Assembly: GCF_023273855.1 (NCBI RefSeq)
Contig: NZ_CP096884.1
Coordinates: 1,922,001-1,986,000, forward strand
Reading direction: 5' to 3'
Source of the DNA: Seonamhaeicola sp. ML3
Lineage (GTDB): Bacteria; Bacteroidota; Bacteroidia; Flavobacteriales; Flavobacteriaceae
Length of the DNA stretch: 64,000 nt
Positions within the stretch are counted from its first letter, which is position 1, and the number at the start of each line of letters is the position of its first letter. Both the position numbers and the translations under genes were made by a program. The notes beneath the pieces are model-generated. The model worked only from the letters and a program-made list of their open reading frames with translations. It was not told the origin of the DNA and searched no databases. Positions 39,445-49,081 of this stretch are shown piece by piece.

Positions 39445-39863
39445 AATAAAACAACCCAAAAAAGATGTCTTATTTTGAGGGAAAAGTAAGATAACTTTAT
39501 AAAGTTGTAATGGTTTGTCAGTATTTTAATATCCCCAAAGAAATATTGAGTGATAATAGCTCTCTAGACAAAATTTGGAAAATCCCATTTCATAATCTAA
39601 TTTCTAGGTTTTATTACCGATAAATTAGATAAAATGATACCCTGTATTTTCGGAAAAAATCGACGAATAGACGAACGGTAAAAAACATGGGAAAAATGCA
39701 CTTTGCTCGATGAAATACACTTTGTTTTGGAACGTATTTCGTGTGTTATCATAATATCTTAATTATGAGTTTTTTAAGTTATGTTGTTTAAATGTCATCC
39801 TATTTATTTTGCTTTATTTTTATTAGAAGAAAACTTTATCTTTGCTCACCTAAAAAATATTTA
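39445..39863. other. intergenic region between the kinase and argS
   Basis: About 400 bases of AT-rich sequence with no convincing open frame on either strand, RNA gene or long inverted repeat. The left part must hold the kinase promoter, which I cannot identify. The right end contains the argS -7 element at 39837-39844. An ATG at 39792 in the argS frame lies upstream of that element and is not used. Confidence 0.6.
39837..39844 (+). promoter_or_regulatory. -7 element of the argS promoter
   Basis: TATCTTTG matches TAnnTTTG exactly and lies 19 bases before the argS ATG at 39864. It decides the start codon, because the in-frame ATG at 39792 would be upstream of transcription. TTTTG at 39807-39811 is 25 bases away, longer than the normal spacing. 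Confidence 0.6.
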
Positions 39864-41648
39864 ATGAGCCTTCAGGATACCTTATCTAAACATGTAAAAC
39901 AAGCCGTTTTAGAAACGTTTAATGTAGAAATTGAATCTGTTGAATTTCAAGCGACGAGAAAAGAATTTGCAGGAGACATAACAGTTGTTATTTTTCCTAT
40001 GCTTAGGTATGTAAAAGGTAACCCCGTTCACATTGGAGAGACCATTGGAAATTACTTGGTAGAAAATGTTGGAGACGTTAACGCATTTAACGTTGTGAAA
40101 GGCTTTTTGAATATTGAAATTAGTGACTCGTATTACCTTAGCTTTTTTAGTAACATTACAAACAACAGTGATTATGGTTTTAAGTCTCATAATCCCGAAG
40201 AAAAGGCTGTTATGGTTGAGTATTCATCGCCTAATACCAATAAACCTTTGCATCTGGGACATATTAGAAACAACCTTTTGGGTTATAGTGTTTCCGAAAT
40301 CTTAAAAGCTAGTGGAAAGAAAGTTTACAAGACACAAATTATCAACGACAGGGGTATTCATATTTGTAAAAGCATGCTGGCATGGCAGCGTTTTGGTAAT
40401 GGAGAAACTCCTGAAAGCACAGGTCTTAAAGGTGACAAGTTAGTCGGGAACTACTATGTAAAGTTCGATCAGGAATACAAAAAGGAAATAGAAGGTTTAG
40501 TTGCTAAAGGAGAAGATTTAGAACAAGCTAAGAAGAATGCTCCAATTTTGTTATCGGCACAAGAAATGTTGAGAAAATGGGAGTCTGGAGATGCCGAAAT
40601 CGTAGCCCTTTGGAAAAGCATGAACGATTGGGTCTATGAAGGTTTTAATGAAACGTATAAAAATCTTGGAGTAGATTTCGATAGTTTATATTTCGAAAGC
40701 AATACTTACTTGCTAGGTAAGGAATTTGTAACCGAAGGTTTAAAGTCGGGTGTTTTTCACACCGAAAAAGATGGTTCTGTTTGGTGCGATTTAACAGATG
40801 AAGGTCTTGATAAAAAGATTGTACAGCGCGCAGACGGAACAGCCGTTTATATGACTCAGGATATTGGTACCGCTATACAGCGAATTAAAGACTTTCCAGA
40901 TGTTGGTGGTATGGTTTATACTGTTGGAAATGAACAAGATTACCACTTTCAAGTACTGTTCTTAATTTTAAAGAAATTAGGTTTTGATTGGGCAGATAAC
41001 TTATATCACTTGAGTTATGGTATGGTAGATTTGCCAAGTGGCAAAATGAAAAGTAGAGAAGGTACAGTTGTCGATGCCGATGATTTAATCGATGAAATGG
41101 CTGCTACAGCTGAAGAAATATCAAAAGAGCTAGGTAAGCTCGACGGATATTCTGAAGAAGAAAAGAAACAATTATACAAAACTATAGGGTTAGGTGCTTT
41201 AAAATATTATATATTAAAAGTAGATCCTAAAAAGCGAATTTTATTCGACCCCAAAGAATCTATAGATTTTCAGGGTAATACAGGGCCTTTTATCCAATAT
41301 ACTTATGCCCGAATTCAATCTATACTTAGAAAAGCTAATTTAAATGCAGATGTTAAATTAAATGCCTCTCAAATAGCTTTGCACGATAAAGAGAAAGCGC
41401 TGCTTAAACAGTTACAATTGTTTCCTGAAATCATTCAGAATGGGGCATCTCAACATAGTCCAGCACTAATAGCTAATTACACCTATGAATTGGTAAAAGA
41501 ATTTAATTCATTCTATCAAAATGTATCGATTTTAGGAGCTGATAACGAGCATGAAAAAAACTTTAGGGTACAACTATCTAAAGTAGTAGCTTTTACCATT
41601 AAAAATGCGTTCCAAGTATTGGGAATTAATGTTCCTGAGCGAATGTAA
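39864..41648 (+). CDS. argS: arginyl-tRNA synthetase
   Basis: A 594-residue class I synthetase that charges tRNA-Arg. It starts MSLQDTLSKHVKQAVLETF. The HIGH-type motif is PLHLGHIRNN (about 131-140) in SSPNTNKPLHLGHIRNN, the KMSKS loop is represented by SGKMKSREG (about 390-398), and the DALR anticodon-binding domain occupies the C-terminal part ending in LGINVPERM. The length is normal. It converges on the DUF1501 gene with 14 bases between the stops. Confidence 0.97.
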   Translation: MSLQDTLSKHVKQAVLETFNVEIESVEFQATRKEFAGDITVVIFPMLRYVKGNPVHIGETIGNYLVENVGDVNAFNVVKGFLNIEISDSYYLSFFSNITNNSDYGFKSHNPEEKAVMVEYSSPNTNKPLHLGHIRNNLLGYSVSEILKASGKKVYKTQIINDRGIHICKSMLAWQRFGNGETPESTGLKGDKLVGNYYVKFDQEYKKEIEGLVAKGEDLEQAKKNAPILLSAQEMLRKWESGDAEIVALWKSMNDWVYEGFNETYKNLGVDFDSLYFESNTYLLGKEFVTEGLKSGVFHTEKDGSVWCDLTDEGLDKKIVQRADGTAVYMTQDIGTAIQRIKDFPDVGGMVYTVGNEQDYHFQVLFLILKKLGFDWADNLYHLSYGMVDLPSGKMKSREGTVVDADDLIDEMAATAEEISKELGKLDGYSEEEKKQLYKTIGLGALKYYILKVDPKKRILFDPKESIDFQGNTGPFIQYTYARIQSILRKANLNADVKLNASQIALHDKEKALLKQLQLFPEIIQNGASQHSPALIANYTYELVKEFNSFYQNVSILGADNEHEKNFRVQLSKVVAFTIKNAFQVLGINVPERM

Positions 41649-41662
41649 TTTTAAATTACTAG

Positions 41663-43285
41663 CTATATTTTAATGATTTTATGGATTTCTTTTTTGCCAC
41701 CTAAAATCTCAATGAAATAAACTCCAGAACTTAGTGTAAACATAGCAACTTCAGCGCTGCCATCTACTATCGTACTAGAGCTTTCTGTAAGGAAAAGCCC
41801 AGACGAATTATAAATTCTATAACTTACTGTTTCAGAAGTAGTGATACCAGACATGTTTATGTAATCTTTACATGGGTTAGGGTATAAGAGCCAGTTTTTT
41901 GGATTTCCCTCGCCTGGATTGCTGTTGGAAACACAATTCTTAGAAATGTCATATTCAGCTCTTAAAATATCTTCAATTTTTAAATTAGTGAAACTATCAT
42001 TTAAAGAGTGGTTAAAGAATGTATTATCTATAATAGCATTGTCTGCTCCAAGGAAATCCTGAAGTAAAGTAGCAAAGGTCTGCCTGTAGTCATATTGCAC
42101 AGTTTTAATCTGCCAGTTATTATCCTGAACGGCCTCAGATAAATCGGGGTTTATTCCTGTCATACCTCCAGAGACGGGTTTTCCAAATATAAACATTGGC
42201 GCTATTTCACCATGATCGGTTCCTAGATTGCCGTTTTCGGCAGCTTTTCTACCAAACTCAGAAAACGTAACGCCAACAACATCCTCAGATAGATTTTGAC
42301 TTTCTAAGTCGGCTGTAAAAGCATCGATACTCTCAGAGAGTTCAGTTAACAAGGCATGGTGTCTTCCTAAAACATCGCCCTGTGCTTGTACTTGAGCGTT
42401 GTGTGTATCGAACCCACCAATTCTTACCATGTATATTTTAGATCCTAAATCGCCACTAATTAGACGTGCCACAGTTTTTAATTGATCTGCTAAATCTGTA
42501 TCTGGATAAGTAACATCATTTTTACCTTTGTTAAACGCGTTTGATATAGAGGCAGCATAAGTGTTTGTTAGGCTATCGGTATTGCTAATAAATTCTAACT
42601 GTTTTCCGTAATCTGAATCTGGAATATTTGTTGGGTTTTCTCCTCCCAAACCACTAATAACATTATAAAAACCAGCTGGATCTTGCCCCGTTATGTTAAG
42701 AGACAGACCATGAGCTTCTTCAGCATGAAACCCAAGCGAGGTCTGGTTTGAACCAATTTCAATGGCTAAAGGGAATGACTCAACTATTAAATCTGAATAA
42801 TATTGTTCCATAAATCTACCCATCCAACCGGTGTCTAAACCATTCTGCATACTGTTTCCGTCGTTTCCGGTAAAGTAAAGATCTGTAGATTTGAAGTGAC
42901 TTTTATTTTGCGAGGGGTAACCAACACCCTGAACGATTCTCAAAATACCTTTTTCGTAAAGCGGTTTAAAACTTGCTAATGCCGGATTTAGACCAACCTG
43001 TTGTTCTTCTGGTAAAGTACTGTCTAGAGTGATGTATTTGTTAAGTCCGCTTTCTGGCACTTTTATGGTAGGTCTAAGATTACTATAAACATCGTATTGG
43101 TTAAGCGGAACAATACTGTTCAAACCGTCGTTCGCACCTCTAAGGTTAACTAAGACCAGTTTTCTGCCAGAAATATCCGGACAATTTATAGGAATAAAAG
43201 TTTTTAAAGCAGCTTGAATTTGAAACGGAGTAAGTCCAATAACAGAAGCGGTTGCCGATAATTTTATAAAATTTCTTCTTTTCAT
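41663..43285 (-). CDS. DUF1501 family protein with Tat-like signal and T9SS sorting domain
   Basis: A 540-residue exported protein. The start MKRRNFIKLSATASVIGLTP carries a twin-arginine motif. Most of the chain is the DUF1501 domain (VLVNLRGANDGLNSIVPLNQYD, DVVGVTFSEFGRKAAENGN, DHGEIAPMFIFG), which is related to the alkaline phosphatase/sulfatase fold. The last 80 residues (NWLLYPNPCKDYINMSGI to EIHKIIKI) are a type IX sorting domain, so the protein should be secreted or surface-attached. It is paired with the DUF1800 gene 12 bases upstream; such pairs are common but their biochemistry is not established. Confidence 0.9.
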   Translation of the reverse strand: MKRRNFIKLSATASVIGLTPFQIQAALKTFIPINCPDISGRKLVLVNLRGANDGLNSIVPLNQYDVYSNLRPTIKVPESGLNKYITLDSTLPEEQQVGLNPALASFKPLYEKGILRIVQGVGYPSQNKSHFKSTDLYFTGNDGNSMQNGLDTGWMGRFMEQYYSDLIVESFPLAIEIGSNQTSLGFHAEEAHGLSLNITGQDPAGFYNVISGLGGENPTNIPDSDYGKQLEFISNTDSLTNTYAASISNAFNKGKNDVTYPDTDLADQLKTVARLISGDLGSKIYMVRIGGFDTHNAQVQAQGDVLGRHHALLTELSESIDAFTADLESQNLSEDVVGVTFSEFGRKAAENGNLGTDHGEIAPMFIFGKPVSGGMTGINPDLSEAVQDNNWQIKTVQYDYRQTFATLLQDFLGADNAIIDNTFFNHSLNDSFTNLKIEDILRAEYDISKNCVSNSNPGEGNPKNWLLYPNPCKDYINMSGITTSETVSYRIYNSSGLFLTESSSTIVDGSAEVAMFTLSSGVYFIEILGGKKEIHKIIKI

Positions 43286-43297
43286 GATTTTAGACTT

Positions 43298-44935
43298 TTA
43301 CATTAGTTGAAATTCTGCTGCATTAACCAAAGAAAGAATTAACGAATCAAGTCTGGTTTTAACTGTGATTTTATCATCTTCACTGTGCGTGTTAATATAT
43401 TGTAACCATGCACCAGTCCAATTATAATCGCCTGCACCACCTAATAATATGCTTTTAAAGTAGTCTGTTCTGTCGGTGTCGATGTTTTCAGGAAACATTA
43501 AGTTGGCCAAAGCTAAAATTAATGTTTCAGGGTATTTAGCCTCTTCGGGGTCAATTTTAGTTTCAACGAAAATAACTGTATCAATATCTGTATAAATATT
43601 ATTTCTAGTAAATAAAACGGGCATGAGGGTATATCTGCCTATAATCGTATTTGAAGAAAACCAATTTCTGTCAAATCCAGGCTCTTGATAATATGCAGGG
43701 TAACCGGCTACAGAATCTGGATTGAAAAACTCCATTCCCGAGCTTTTAAAATAGGCATTGTGTATGTATCTCAAGAAGAAGTTTCTGTAATACCATAGAG
43801 CTTGTGTTTCTGGATCAGGGTATTTCACTTCAAACAGGGAAACGACTTCAGAAAGTAATTGCAATGGACTCTTAATTATAGCGCCTATCGTGTGGTCTGT
43901 ACTATCGTCGTCATCTGCATCATAAAAATGTTCACTAGATAGCAGTGCCGTTACTACAGGTAAAATTTCATAATTATTATTAACCATTATTTCCGCAAGA
44001 GGTGTAATAATGTCGGTTTCAACCGATGCTGAAATATTACTTTTTACAAAATACCTGTAGAGTTTTCTACAATATGACTTAGAGGTTTCTTCTTGAGAAA
44101 ACACCATATCAACAAAGTCCTTCAGCTCGTCTAAAATACCTTCTTTTGTGTTTCTTCCAGTAATTACCTGGTTGTTAAATGCGCTGGAAAACGTTTTGTC
44201 TTTTGGGTCGTGTTGATTTGCATTGATATACCCAATGGGTATATTGGTTTCGGGGTCAATGTCACCATTTCTGTCACCTTTCTTTTTAAATCCAGAAAAG
44301 ACTTTGGCAGCTTGCTGGATATCTATTTCGGTATAATTAGTATAATTATCCTCTCCAATTTGTTCCCCCTTTAGAATGGTAAATAGTTCTAGATACTCTC
44401 TTGCATAGTTTTCATTAGGATTGTTTTTGTTATTTTGAGTATTATCCAAATAATCCAGCATACCATTATCTAAAGTGATTTTTGTTGCCAATGTTTTAAT
44501 ATTCCCAAGGGCATAAAAATCCAGTAAGCGAAGGTGGTCAAAAAAGAATGTTGCTGCGCCGACACCAGAGTCTTTACCTACTGTAAAGCAGGTATGCAAA
44601 AAGAATGACAACTTATATTTTAAAGTAGTTTGATTTACAGCATTGTGCCACCACCATGCAGCTACATGAGCTCTTTTCCTGCCTTGACCATCGAAAGAAT
44701 TTGGATGTTCACTTGAAGAGGTCCAAAAGCCGTCTGGAGACGATGTGGGTAGAGGATCGTAGGGCTCGTTGATTACATATGGTGTGTTAGATGTTAGGCT
44801 ATTAACTGCTTCGGTAGCAGTGAGTCCAACTAATGCATCTAACTCTGCTTTGTTATAGTTAAAAGTAGCTCTCCTAAGCAGGTGTTTTGCCTTCCTTAGG
44901 TCTAAATTTGAACTGAGCGGATTAAGTGAAGCCAT
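43298..44935 (-). CDS. DUF1800 family protein
   Basis: A 545-residue protein of the DUF1800 family, typically found beside DUF1501 genes. Characteristic segments are KAKHLLRRATFNYNKAELDAL near the N terminus, WWWHNAVNQTTLKYKLSFFLHTCFTV and NENYARELEL-type sequence (here NENYAREYLELFTILKGEQIG), and a YFVKSNISASVE block. No signal peptide is visible before residue 20, which is unusual for a partner of an exported protein. The gene starts 104 bases after the TonB receptor and 12 bases before DUF1501. Function is unknown. Confidence 0.85.
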   Translation of the reverse strand: MASLNPLSSNLDLRKAKHLLRRATFNYNKAELDALVGLTATEAVNSLTSNTPYVINEPYDPLPTSSPDGFWTSSSEHPNSFDGQGRKRAHVAAWWWHNAVNQTTLKYKLSFFLHTCFTVGKDSGVGAATFFFDHLRLLDFYALGNIKTLATKITLDNGMLDYLDNTQNNKNNPNENYAREYLELFTILKGEQIGEDNYTNYTEIDIQQAAKVFSGFKKKGDRNGDIDPETNIPIGYINANQHDPKDKTFSSAFNNQVITGRNTKEGILDELKDFVDMVFSQEETSKSYCRKLYRYFVKSNISASVETDIITPLAEIMVNNNYEILPVVTALLSSEHFYDADDDDSTDHTIGAIIKSPLQLLSEVVSLFEVKYPDPETQALWYYRNFFLRYIHNAYFKSSGMEFFNPDSVAGYPAYYQEPGFDRNWFSSNTIIGRYTLMPVLFTRNNIYTDIDTVIFVETKIDPEEAKYPETLILALANLMFPENIDTDRTDYFKSILLGGAGDYNWTGAWLQYINTHSEDDKITVKTRLDSLILSLVNAAEFQLM

Positions 44936-45039
44936 GAACTATTTTTTTTCAATGTAATAAATAAAATGTTTCAACATCTAAAAACCATTCGTAAAAGTCT
45001 GTATTTGAGTTTTTTTCATCGATGAACGGTATTTTATAT

Positions 45040-47394
45040 TTAAAAATGAAATCTTAAACTTACATTTGGGGTGATTCCTAACGATTCGTTTTTAACCGAA
45101 GTAATTTCATCATCTATTATTGTGTAGTATTCATTGATGATGTTTTTCCTGTTTAAAATATTCCAAACTGAAGCACCCAAAACAGCTCTTGAAGTTCTAG
45201 ATACATCCAGTGTATATGTTGCAGAACAATCTACCCTAAAATATTTGCTTAAGTTAGCAGCATTTGGATTTTGATAAATTATGGATTGTTGCCCTATATC
45301 ATCGACTTCAATGCGAATAGGTAGTGTTTTGGGCCTTCCCGAATTCCAGTTTAATCCAGCTCCAAGTTTTAAATTATTATAGGTATAATTTCCTCCAAAG
45401 CTTAGTACATGTCTTATGTCTACGTTATTCCTGAATTTTTTCCCATCATTTAAATCAGGAAACATATAATTGTTGTTGCTAATTGAATAAGAAACCCAAG
45501 TACTAAAAATATCATCAAATTGTTTGTTACACAGCAAGTCAATACCTTTTATTTCGTAACTACCTATGCTATTGGAAAATTGGAATTGGTTTTGGAAACC
45601 TTGGCTCCTTGCGGTTATGCCGTCTACTTTTTTTATGTATGATTCTGCACTAACCAATAATTTGTTTTTGTTGTAGTGAATTCCGGCAGAAACCTGTTTG
45701 CTTTTTAGTATTGGAACTGGATAAACGGTTTGATTGTTTATTTGGGTCTCCTCTACGAGGTTATTGGATAATATCCATCTACGCTTTTCAATGCCCAGAA
45801 AATCATTTTGTAAATCTATTCTCTGTGAAGTTACTTGACTTTTAAATTCGCCTAAGACCTCAAATCTAAAACCATTTAAAAAACGTTGACTGAAGCGTAA
45901 TCTAGGTTCAAAAATAAATTTATTGAATTTATCAATGTAATTTAACCGCGCGCCTAATTTTAATTTGGTTTTGGCATCATAGGATAGAACCGAGGTTTCG
46001 CCATAAAGTGCATGCGTTTCTAAAACTTCTTTAATGAAGCTTCTAAATAGCGGATTGTTAACGTCTTCTAAATTACTTATTCCAACTTCATTGAACTGAT
46101 AGCCGCTAATGAATGAAAGTCTTTGGTTGTGTTTGTAATTAATGTTTAGCTTTATCGCTCTGTCGTTTACACGATTTTCTTGAATTAATCTTTGGTTGTT
46201 TAAAATATCATGATTGGTGGCATCTAGATCGTAATTCGAAGCATATGCTTGTATCGATGTAGATAACTGACTATTCCAATCGCGTTGATAGGTCAACCCA
46301 ACCGATATATTTTGCTGAGACAGTTTACTGTTTAAAACTTCGGTTCTGTTATTTATGCGCGACTGTTCATCGTAATCAAATTTGTTATTGATATTTAAAA
46401 AATTGAGTCTTAACTTATCTTTTTCTGTGAGGTCTACAAGAAGTTTAGCCGTGATATCGTAGAAATAAAACGATTCGTTTTGAGATAGTGAATTTCTACC
46501 TCTGTTACTAAAATCAGAGTCTCCAAAAACACGGTTGAAATACTGTTCGTAGGTTGCAGATTCAACTACATCTGTTATGGATCTTCTTGAGGATAGATGT
46601 AATTGAGTGTTGTCTGAAATTGGGATTTTTACGAACCCATCGGCATTGATAAAGTTTAAACCAATTCCTCCTTTAAATTCGTTATCTATTTCATCGGGTA
46701 ATTGCATGTCTATAATGCTGGAAATACCATCTCCATATATGGCGCTAGTACCGTTTTTATAGACATTAACTTTTTTAGTTATGTAAGGGTTAAATGCAGA
46801 AATGAGTCCGAAAAAATGTCCGGATTGATACATTTTTATACCATCCCAAAGTAATAAGTTCTGGTCGTGTGTTCCTCCTCTTACATTAATATTCGAAACG
46901 GTTTCGTCGGTACTTAAAACCCCAGGTAAGAACTGAATGGTCTGCAACACATCGGGTTCAATTAATCCCGGTAAAATGCCAAAACTTTCAGGTTTTATCG
47001 TTACAGAACCATCATTAAGTTTTGTTAATCCAGTGGTTAAGTAGTTGTTGATGACGACTTCCTCTAGTTTTTGAACCCTAAAACTGGTACGCTTTTTTTT
47101 TATGGGCTTTATTACAATAAATCTATTGTTCAGTAATTCAAAATCTAGTTTAGTCTCTTTTTTTAGCAGCCGCAGTACCTCTTCAAGAGGGAGTTCCTTT
47201 GGTGGTAATGTGGCTGTTTTGTCTTCTATGGTTTTGTCCGCATAAGAAAAGCTCACATTATATGACTCTTCTAAAATTTTTAAAATAGCAGTAAGGGGTT
47301 GTTTTTCTTTTTGAATGCTTTGTGCCCTTGAATGAGAAGCATTCAAAAAAAATAACAAGACAAAAAAGGGAAGTAGGTGCTTGCTTTTATTCAC
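45040..47394 (-). CDS. TonB-dependent outer-membrane receptor with STN signalling domain
   Basis: A 784-residue FecA-type receptor. It begins at a GTG (47394) that overlaps the end of fecR by 8 bases; the signal peptide runs to SHSRAQ. The STN domain follows (LTAILKILEESYNVSFSYADK to NNRFIVIKPI, about 33-102), which in FecA-like systems contacts FecR when ligand binds. Then come a plug (PDVLQTIQFLPGVLSTDETVSNINVRGGTHDQNLLLWDG) and a barrel ending in NVSLRFHF. It should take up a ligand and report it to the anti-sigma factor. The ligand is unknown. Confidence 0.92.
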   Translation of the reverse strand: MNKSKHLLPFFVLLFFLNASHSRAQSIQKEKQPLTAILKILEESYNVSFSYADKTIEDKTATLPPKELPLEEVLRLLKKETKLDFELLNNRFIVIKPIKKKRTSFRVQKLEEVVINNYLTTGLTKLNDGSVTIKPESFGILPGLIEPDVLQTIQFLPGVLSTDETVSNINVRGGTHDQNLLLWDGIKMYQSGHFFGLISAFNPYITKKVNVYKNGTSAIYGDGISSIIDMQLPDEIDNEFKGGIGLNFINADGFVKIPISDNTQLHLSSRRSITDVVESATYEQYFNRVFGDSDFSNRGRNSLSQNESFYFYDITAKLLVDLTEKDKLRLNFLNINNKFDYDEQSRINNRTEVLNSKLSQQNISVGLTYQRDWNSQLSTSIQAYASNYDLDATNHDILNNQRLIQENRVNDRAIKLNINYKHNQRLSFISGYQFNEVGISNLEDVNNPLFRSFIKEVLETHALYGETSVLSYDAKTKLKLGARLNYIDKFNKFIFEPRLRFSQRFLNGFRFEVLGEFKSQVTSQRIDLQNDFLGIEKRRWILSNNLVEETQINNQTVYPVPILKSKQVSAGIHYNKNKLLVSAESYIKKVDGITARSQGFQNQFQFSNSIGSYEIKGIDLLCNKQFDDIFSTWVSYSISNNNYMFPDLNDGKKFRNNVDIRHVLSFGGNYTYNNLKLGAGLNWNSGRPKTLPIRIEVDDIGQQSIIYQNPNAANLSKYFRVDCSATYTLDVSRTSRAVLGASVWNILNRKNIINEYYTIIDDEITSVKNESLGITPNVSLRFHF

Positions 47395-48283
47395 GCTTTA
47401 AAATTATAGTATCGTTAGATTGACTATAAGTTAAGTGTAAAGGTAATGTAATAGATTTTAATGCAACCTCAATACTGTCGTGAGTAAAATTGCCGGTAAA
47501 CTTTTCGTTAGAATCTACGCCAATCAAAGTAATATTTACATTGTATTGTCTCTCAAATTCTTGAATAACCTGTTTGTATGGTAGACTTTTAAATTGGCTT
47601 TCGTTATTAAGCCACGAAGGAGTTAAGCCGTTTTCTTTTTCTTTAGCAATAATTTCCCCATCTAAAATTAAAAAACTGTCGCCAGGATTTAATTTTGTCT
47701 CTTGAGAATTGAACGTAACGCCAACTAAACCTTCGTAGCAAATAACCTCAAAGTAATTTTTTCTTTGTTTTACATTAAATTGTGTTCCATAAACAGTAAC
47801 AGTACCTGTTTCTGTTCTAACGTTGAAAGAAGAGCCTTTTGCGACCTTAAAAAAGGCTTCGCCTTGTAACTCTACTTCTCTGTTGTTTTTCCAGGAACTT
47901 TTGTTGAATATCAGGGCCGATTCGGCATTCAAGGCCACGCTTGAGTTGTCTGGCAATTCAACTGTGGTTTTTTGAGCCAAATCTGTGGTAATGGTAGTGT
48001 CTATTGTGGTGGTGTAATAATAAAGACTGAAGCATATTGCTAAAATTGCAGCAACACGCATTAATGGTTTAAGCCACAGGTTTTTTTCTGTTTTCTTTTT
48101 TGTGATGGACGAGAGAACATGTTCAAGCTCTTTGTTGGCATCGTATTCCGGAGCCTTAAAAGCGTGTAGGTTGTTATTTAACATTACTAAATCGTCATAG
48201 TCTTCAAGGCTTTTAAAAGCCTGAAGTTCTTGGTCGTTAAGTTCGTTATTTAACCATTTTAATATGAGTTCTTCTCTTTCCAT
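47387..48283 (-). CDS. FecR-family anti-sigma factor
   Basis: A 298-residue single-pass membrane protein. The ATG at 48283 (MEREELILKWLNNELNDQELQ) is preferred over a TTG at 48298. The N-terminal cytosolic part (about 1-80) should bind the sigma factor, one transmembrane helix lies at about 82-100 (VAAILAICFSLYYYTT), and the periplasmic FecR domain follows (VELPDNSSVALNAESALIFNK, VTVYGTQFNVKQRKNYFEVICYEGLVGV). The C-terminal STN-like end (YKQVIQEFERQYNVNITL) completes it. GGGTAGGAA lies about 40 bases upstream of the start. Confidence 0.93.
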   Translation of the reverse strand: MEREELILKWLNNELNDQELQAFKSLEDYDDLVMLNNNLHAFKAPEYDANKELEHVLSSITKKKTEKNLWLKPLMRVAAILAICFSLYYYTTTIDTTITTDLAQKTTVELPDNSSVALNAESALIFNKSSWKNNREVELQGEAFFKVAKGSSFNVRTETGTVTVYGTQFNVKQRKNYFEVICYEGLVGVTFNSQETKLNPGDSFLILDGEIIAKEKENGLTPSWLNNESQFKSLPYKQVIQEFERQYNVNITLIGVDSNEKFTGNFTHDSIEVALKSITLPLHLTYSQSNDTIILKRE

Positions 48284-48323
48284 TTTTCCTTTATTCAACT
48301 ATAAAACAATTAACTTTAATTTT

Positions 48324-48332
48324 TTCCTACCC
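48324..48332 (-). promoter_or_regulatory. GGGTAGGAA motif upstream of fecR
   Basis: On the minus strand GGGTAGGAA is followed by an A/T-rich stretch with ATTAAAG, about 40 bases before the fecR ATG and after the sigma-factor stop codon. The same nine bases followed by AATTAAA-type sequence occur before the divergent gene at 49082. A role as a recognition element for the locus sigma factor is inferred. Confidence 0.45.
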
Positions 48333-48413
48333 TTGTCATTTATTTTTTTATGAGAAATTGAATTTCAGTGTTCAGTGTTTGTAGTGCATACTTCCAATTG
48401 AGGACTAGGGTTT

Positions 48414-48932
48414 TTACAACTCCTTAATATCTTCCCTTAGTTTTTTCAATGCGCCGTATATGCGTTTTTCAACAGCTTTGGTAGAGATGCCTAATAATTC
48501 CGCAATTTCTTTAAAGCGTTTGCCTTCAACACGGTTCATCATAAAAGCAACACGTTGAGGTTCTGTTAAATTAGCCAAGGCATTTTGTAATTTGACGCTA
48601 TATTCTTTTTCACGCATTAAAAACTCAGGACTTTCATTGGTGCTCAATTTAGGTTTGGCTATTTGCTGGTGTTTTAAAACAACCTTTTGGTGTGCAGCCT
48701 CATTGAGCATAAGGTTATTGGCAGTAGTAAAAAGAAAACTTTTGGCTTTATCTGGTGCAACCTTTGCACAGTTTTCCCAAAGCTTAACAAAAGCTTCTTG
48801 AGCTTTATCTTTTGGATTTAATAAATCGCCGAATTTGTAATAAAGAAAATTGTGTAGGTCTTTGGCGTGTTTTTTAAATATAGCAGAAAAAATATGCTCA
48901 GCGCAGATATTATCGTGCAGTTGTTTACTCAT
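48414..48932 (-). CDS. ECF sigma factor (FecI-like)
   Basis: A 172-residue RNA polymerase sigma factor of the extracytoplasmic-function type. Region 2 covers about residues 12-80 (LHNFLYYKFGDLLNPKDKAQEAFVKLWENC) and region 4 about 112-172 (LANLTEPQRVAFMMNRVEGKRFKEIAELLGISTKAVEKRIYGALKKL). It lies upstream of fecR, separated by about 130 bases that contain GGGTAGGAA, and should direct transcription once FecR releases it. It is divergent from the lipoprotein gene at 49082. Confidence 0.93.
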   Translation of the reverse strand: MSKQLHDNICAEHIFSAIFKKHAKDLHNFLYYKFGDLLNPKDKAQEAFVKLWENCAKVAPDKAKSFLFTTANNLMLNEAAHQKVVLKHQQIAKPKLSTNESPEFLMREKEYSVKLQNALANLTEPQRVAFMMNRVEGKRFKEIAELLGISTKAVEKRIYGALKKLREDIKEL

Positions 48933-49013
48933 TTTTATTGGTAGTTGGAGCCACTAAAATAAAGGTTTTGAAACTTGGATTTTGAATTTTTTTTGAAATT
49001 TTTTTTAAAAGTG

Positions 49014-49022
49014 GGGTAGGAA
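49014..49022 (+). promoter_or_regulatory. GGGTAGGAA motif upstream of the acidic repeat lipoprotein
   Basis: GGGTAGGAA lies 59 bases before the ATG at 49082 and is followed by TTTTTAAAATTAAA. It is identical over nine bases to the motif at 48324-48332 on the other strand. It suggests that the lipoprotein gene and the fecR-receptor genes share a regulator. Confidence 0.45.
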
Positions 49023-49081
49023 TTTTTAAAATTAAAATGTTTTATTACCAAAAAGCTATGTTTAACCCAAAATCAAATACT

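Noticed and set aside
39792-39863. Upstream ATG for argS at 39792
   Set aside because: The consensus -7 element at 39837-39844 lies downstream of it, and the residues do not match ArgS.
48284-48298. TTG start for fecR
   Set aside because: The ATG at 48283 gives a normal FecR start (MEREELILKWLN).
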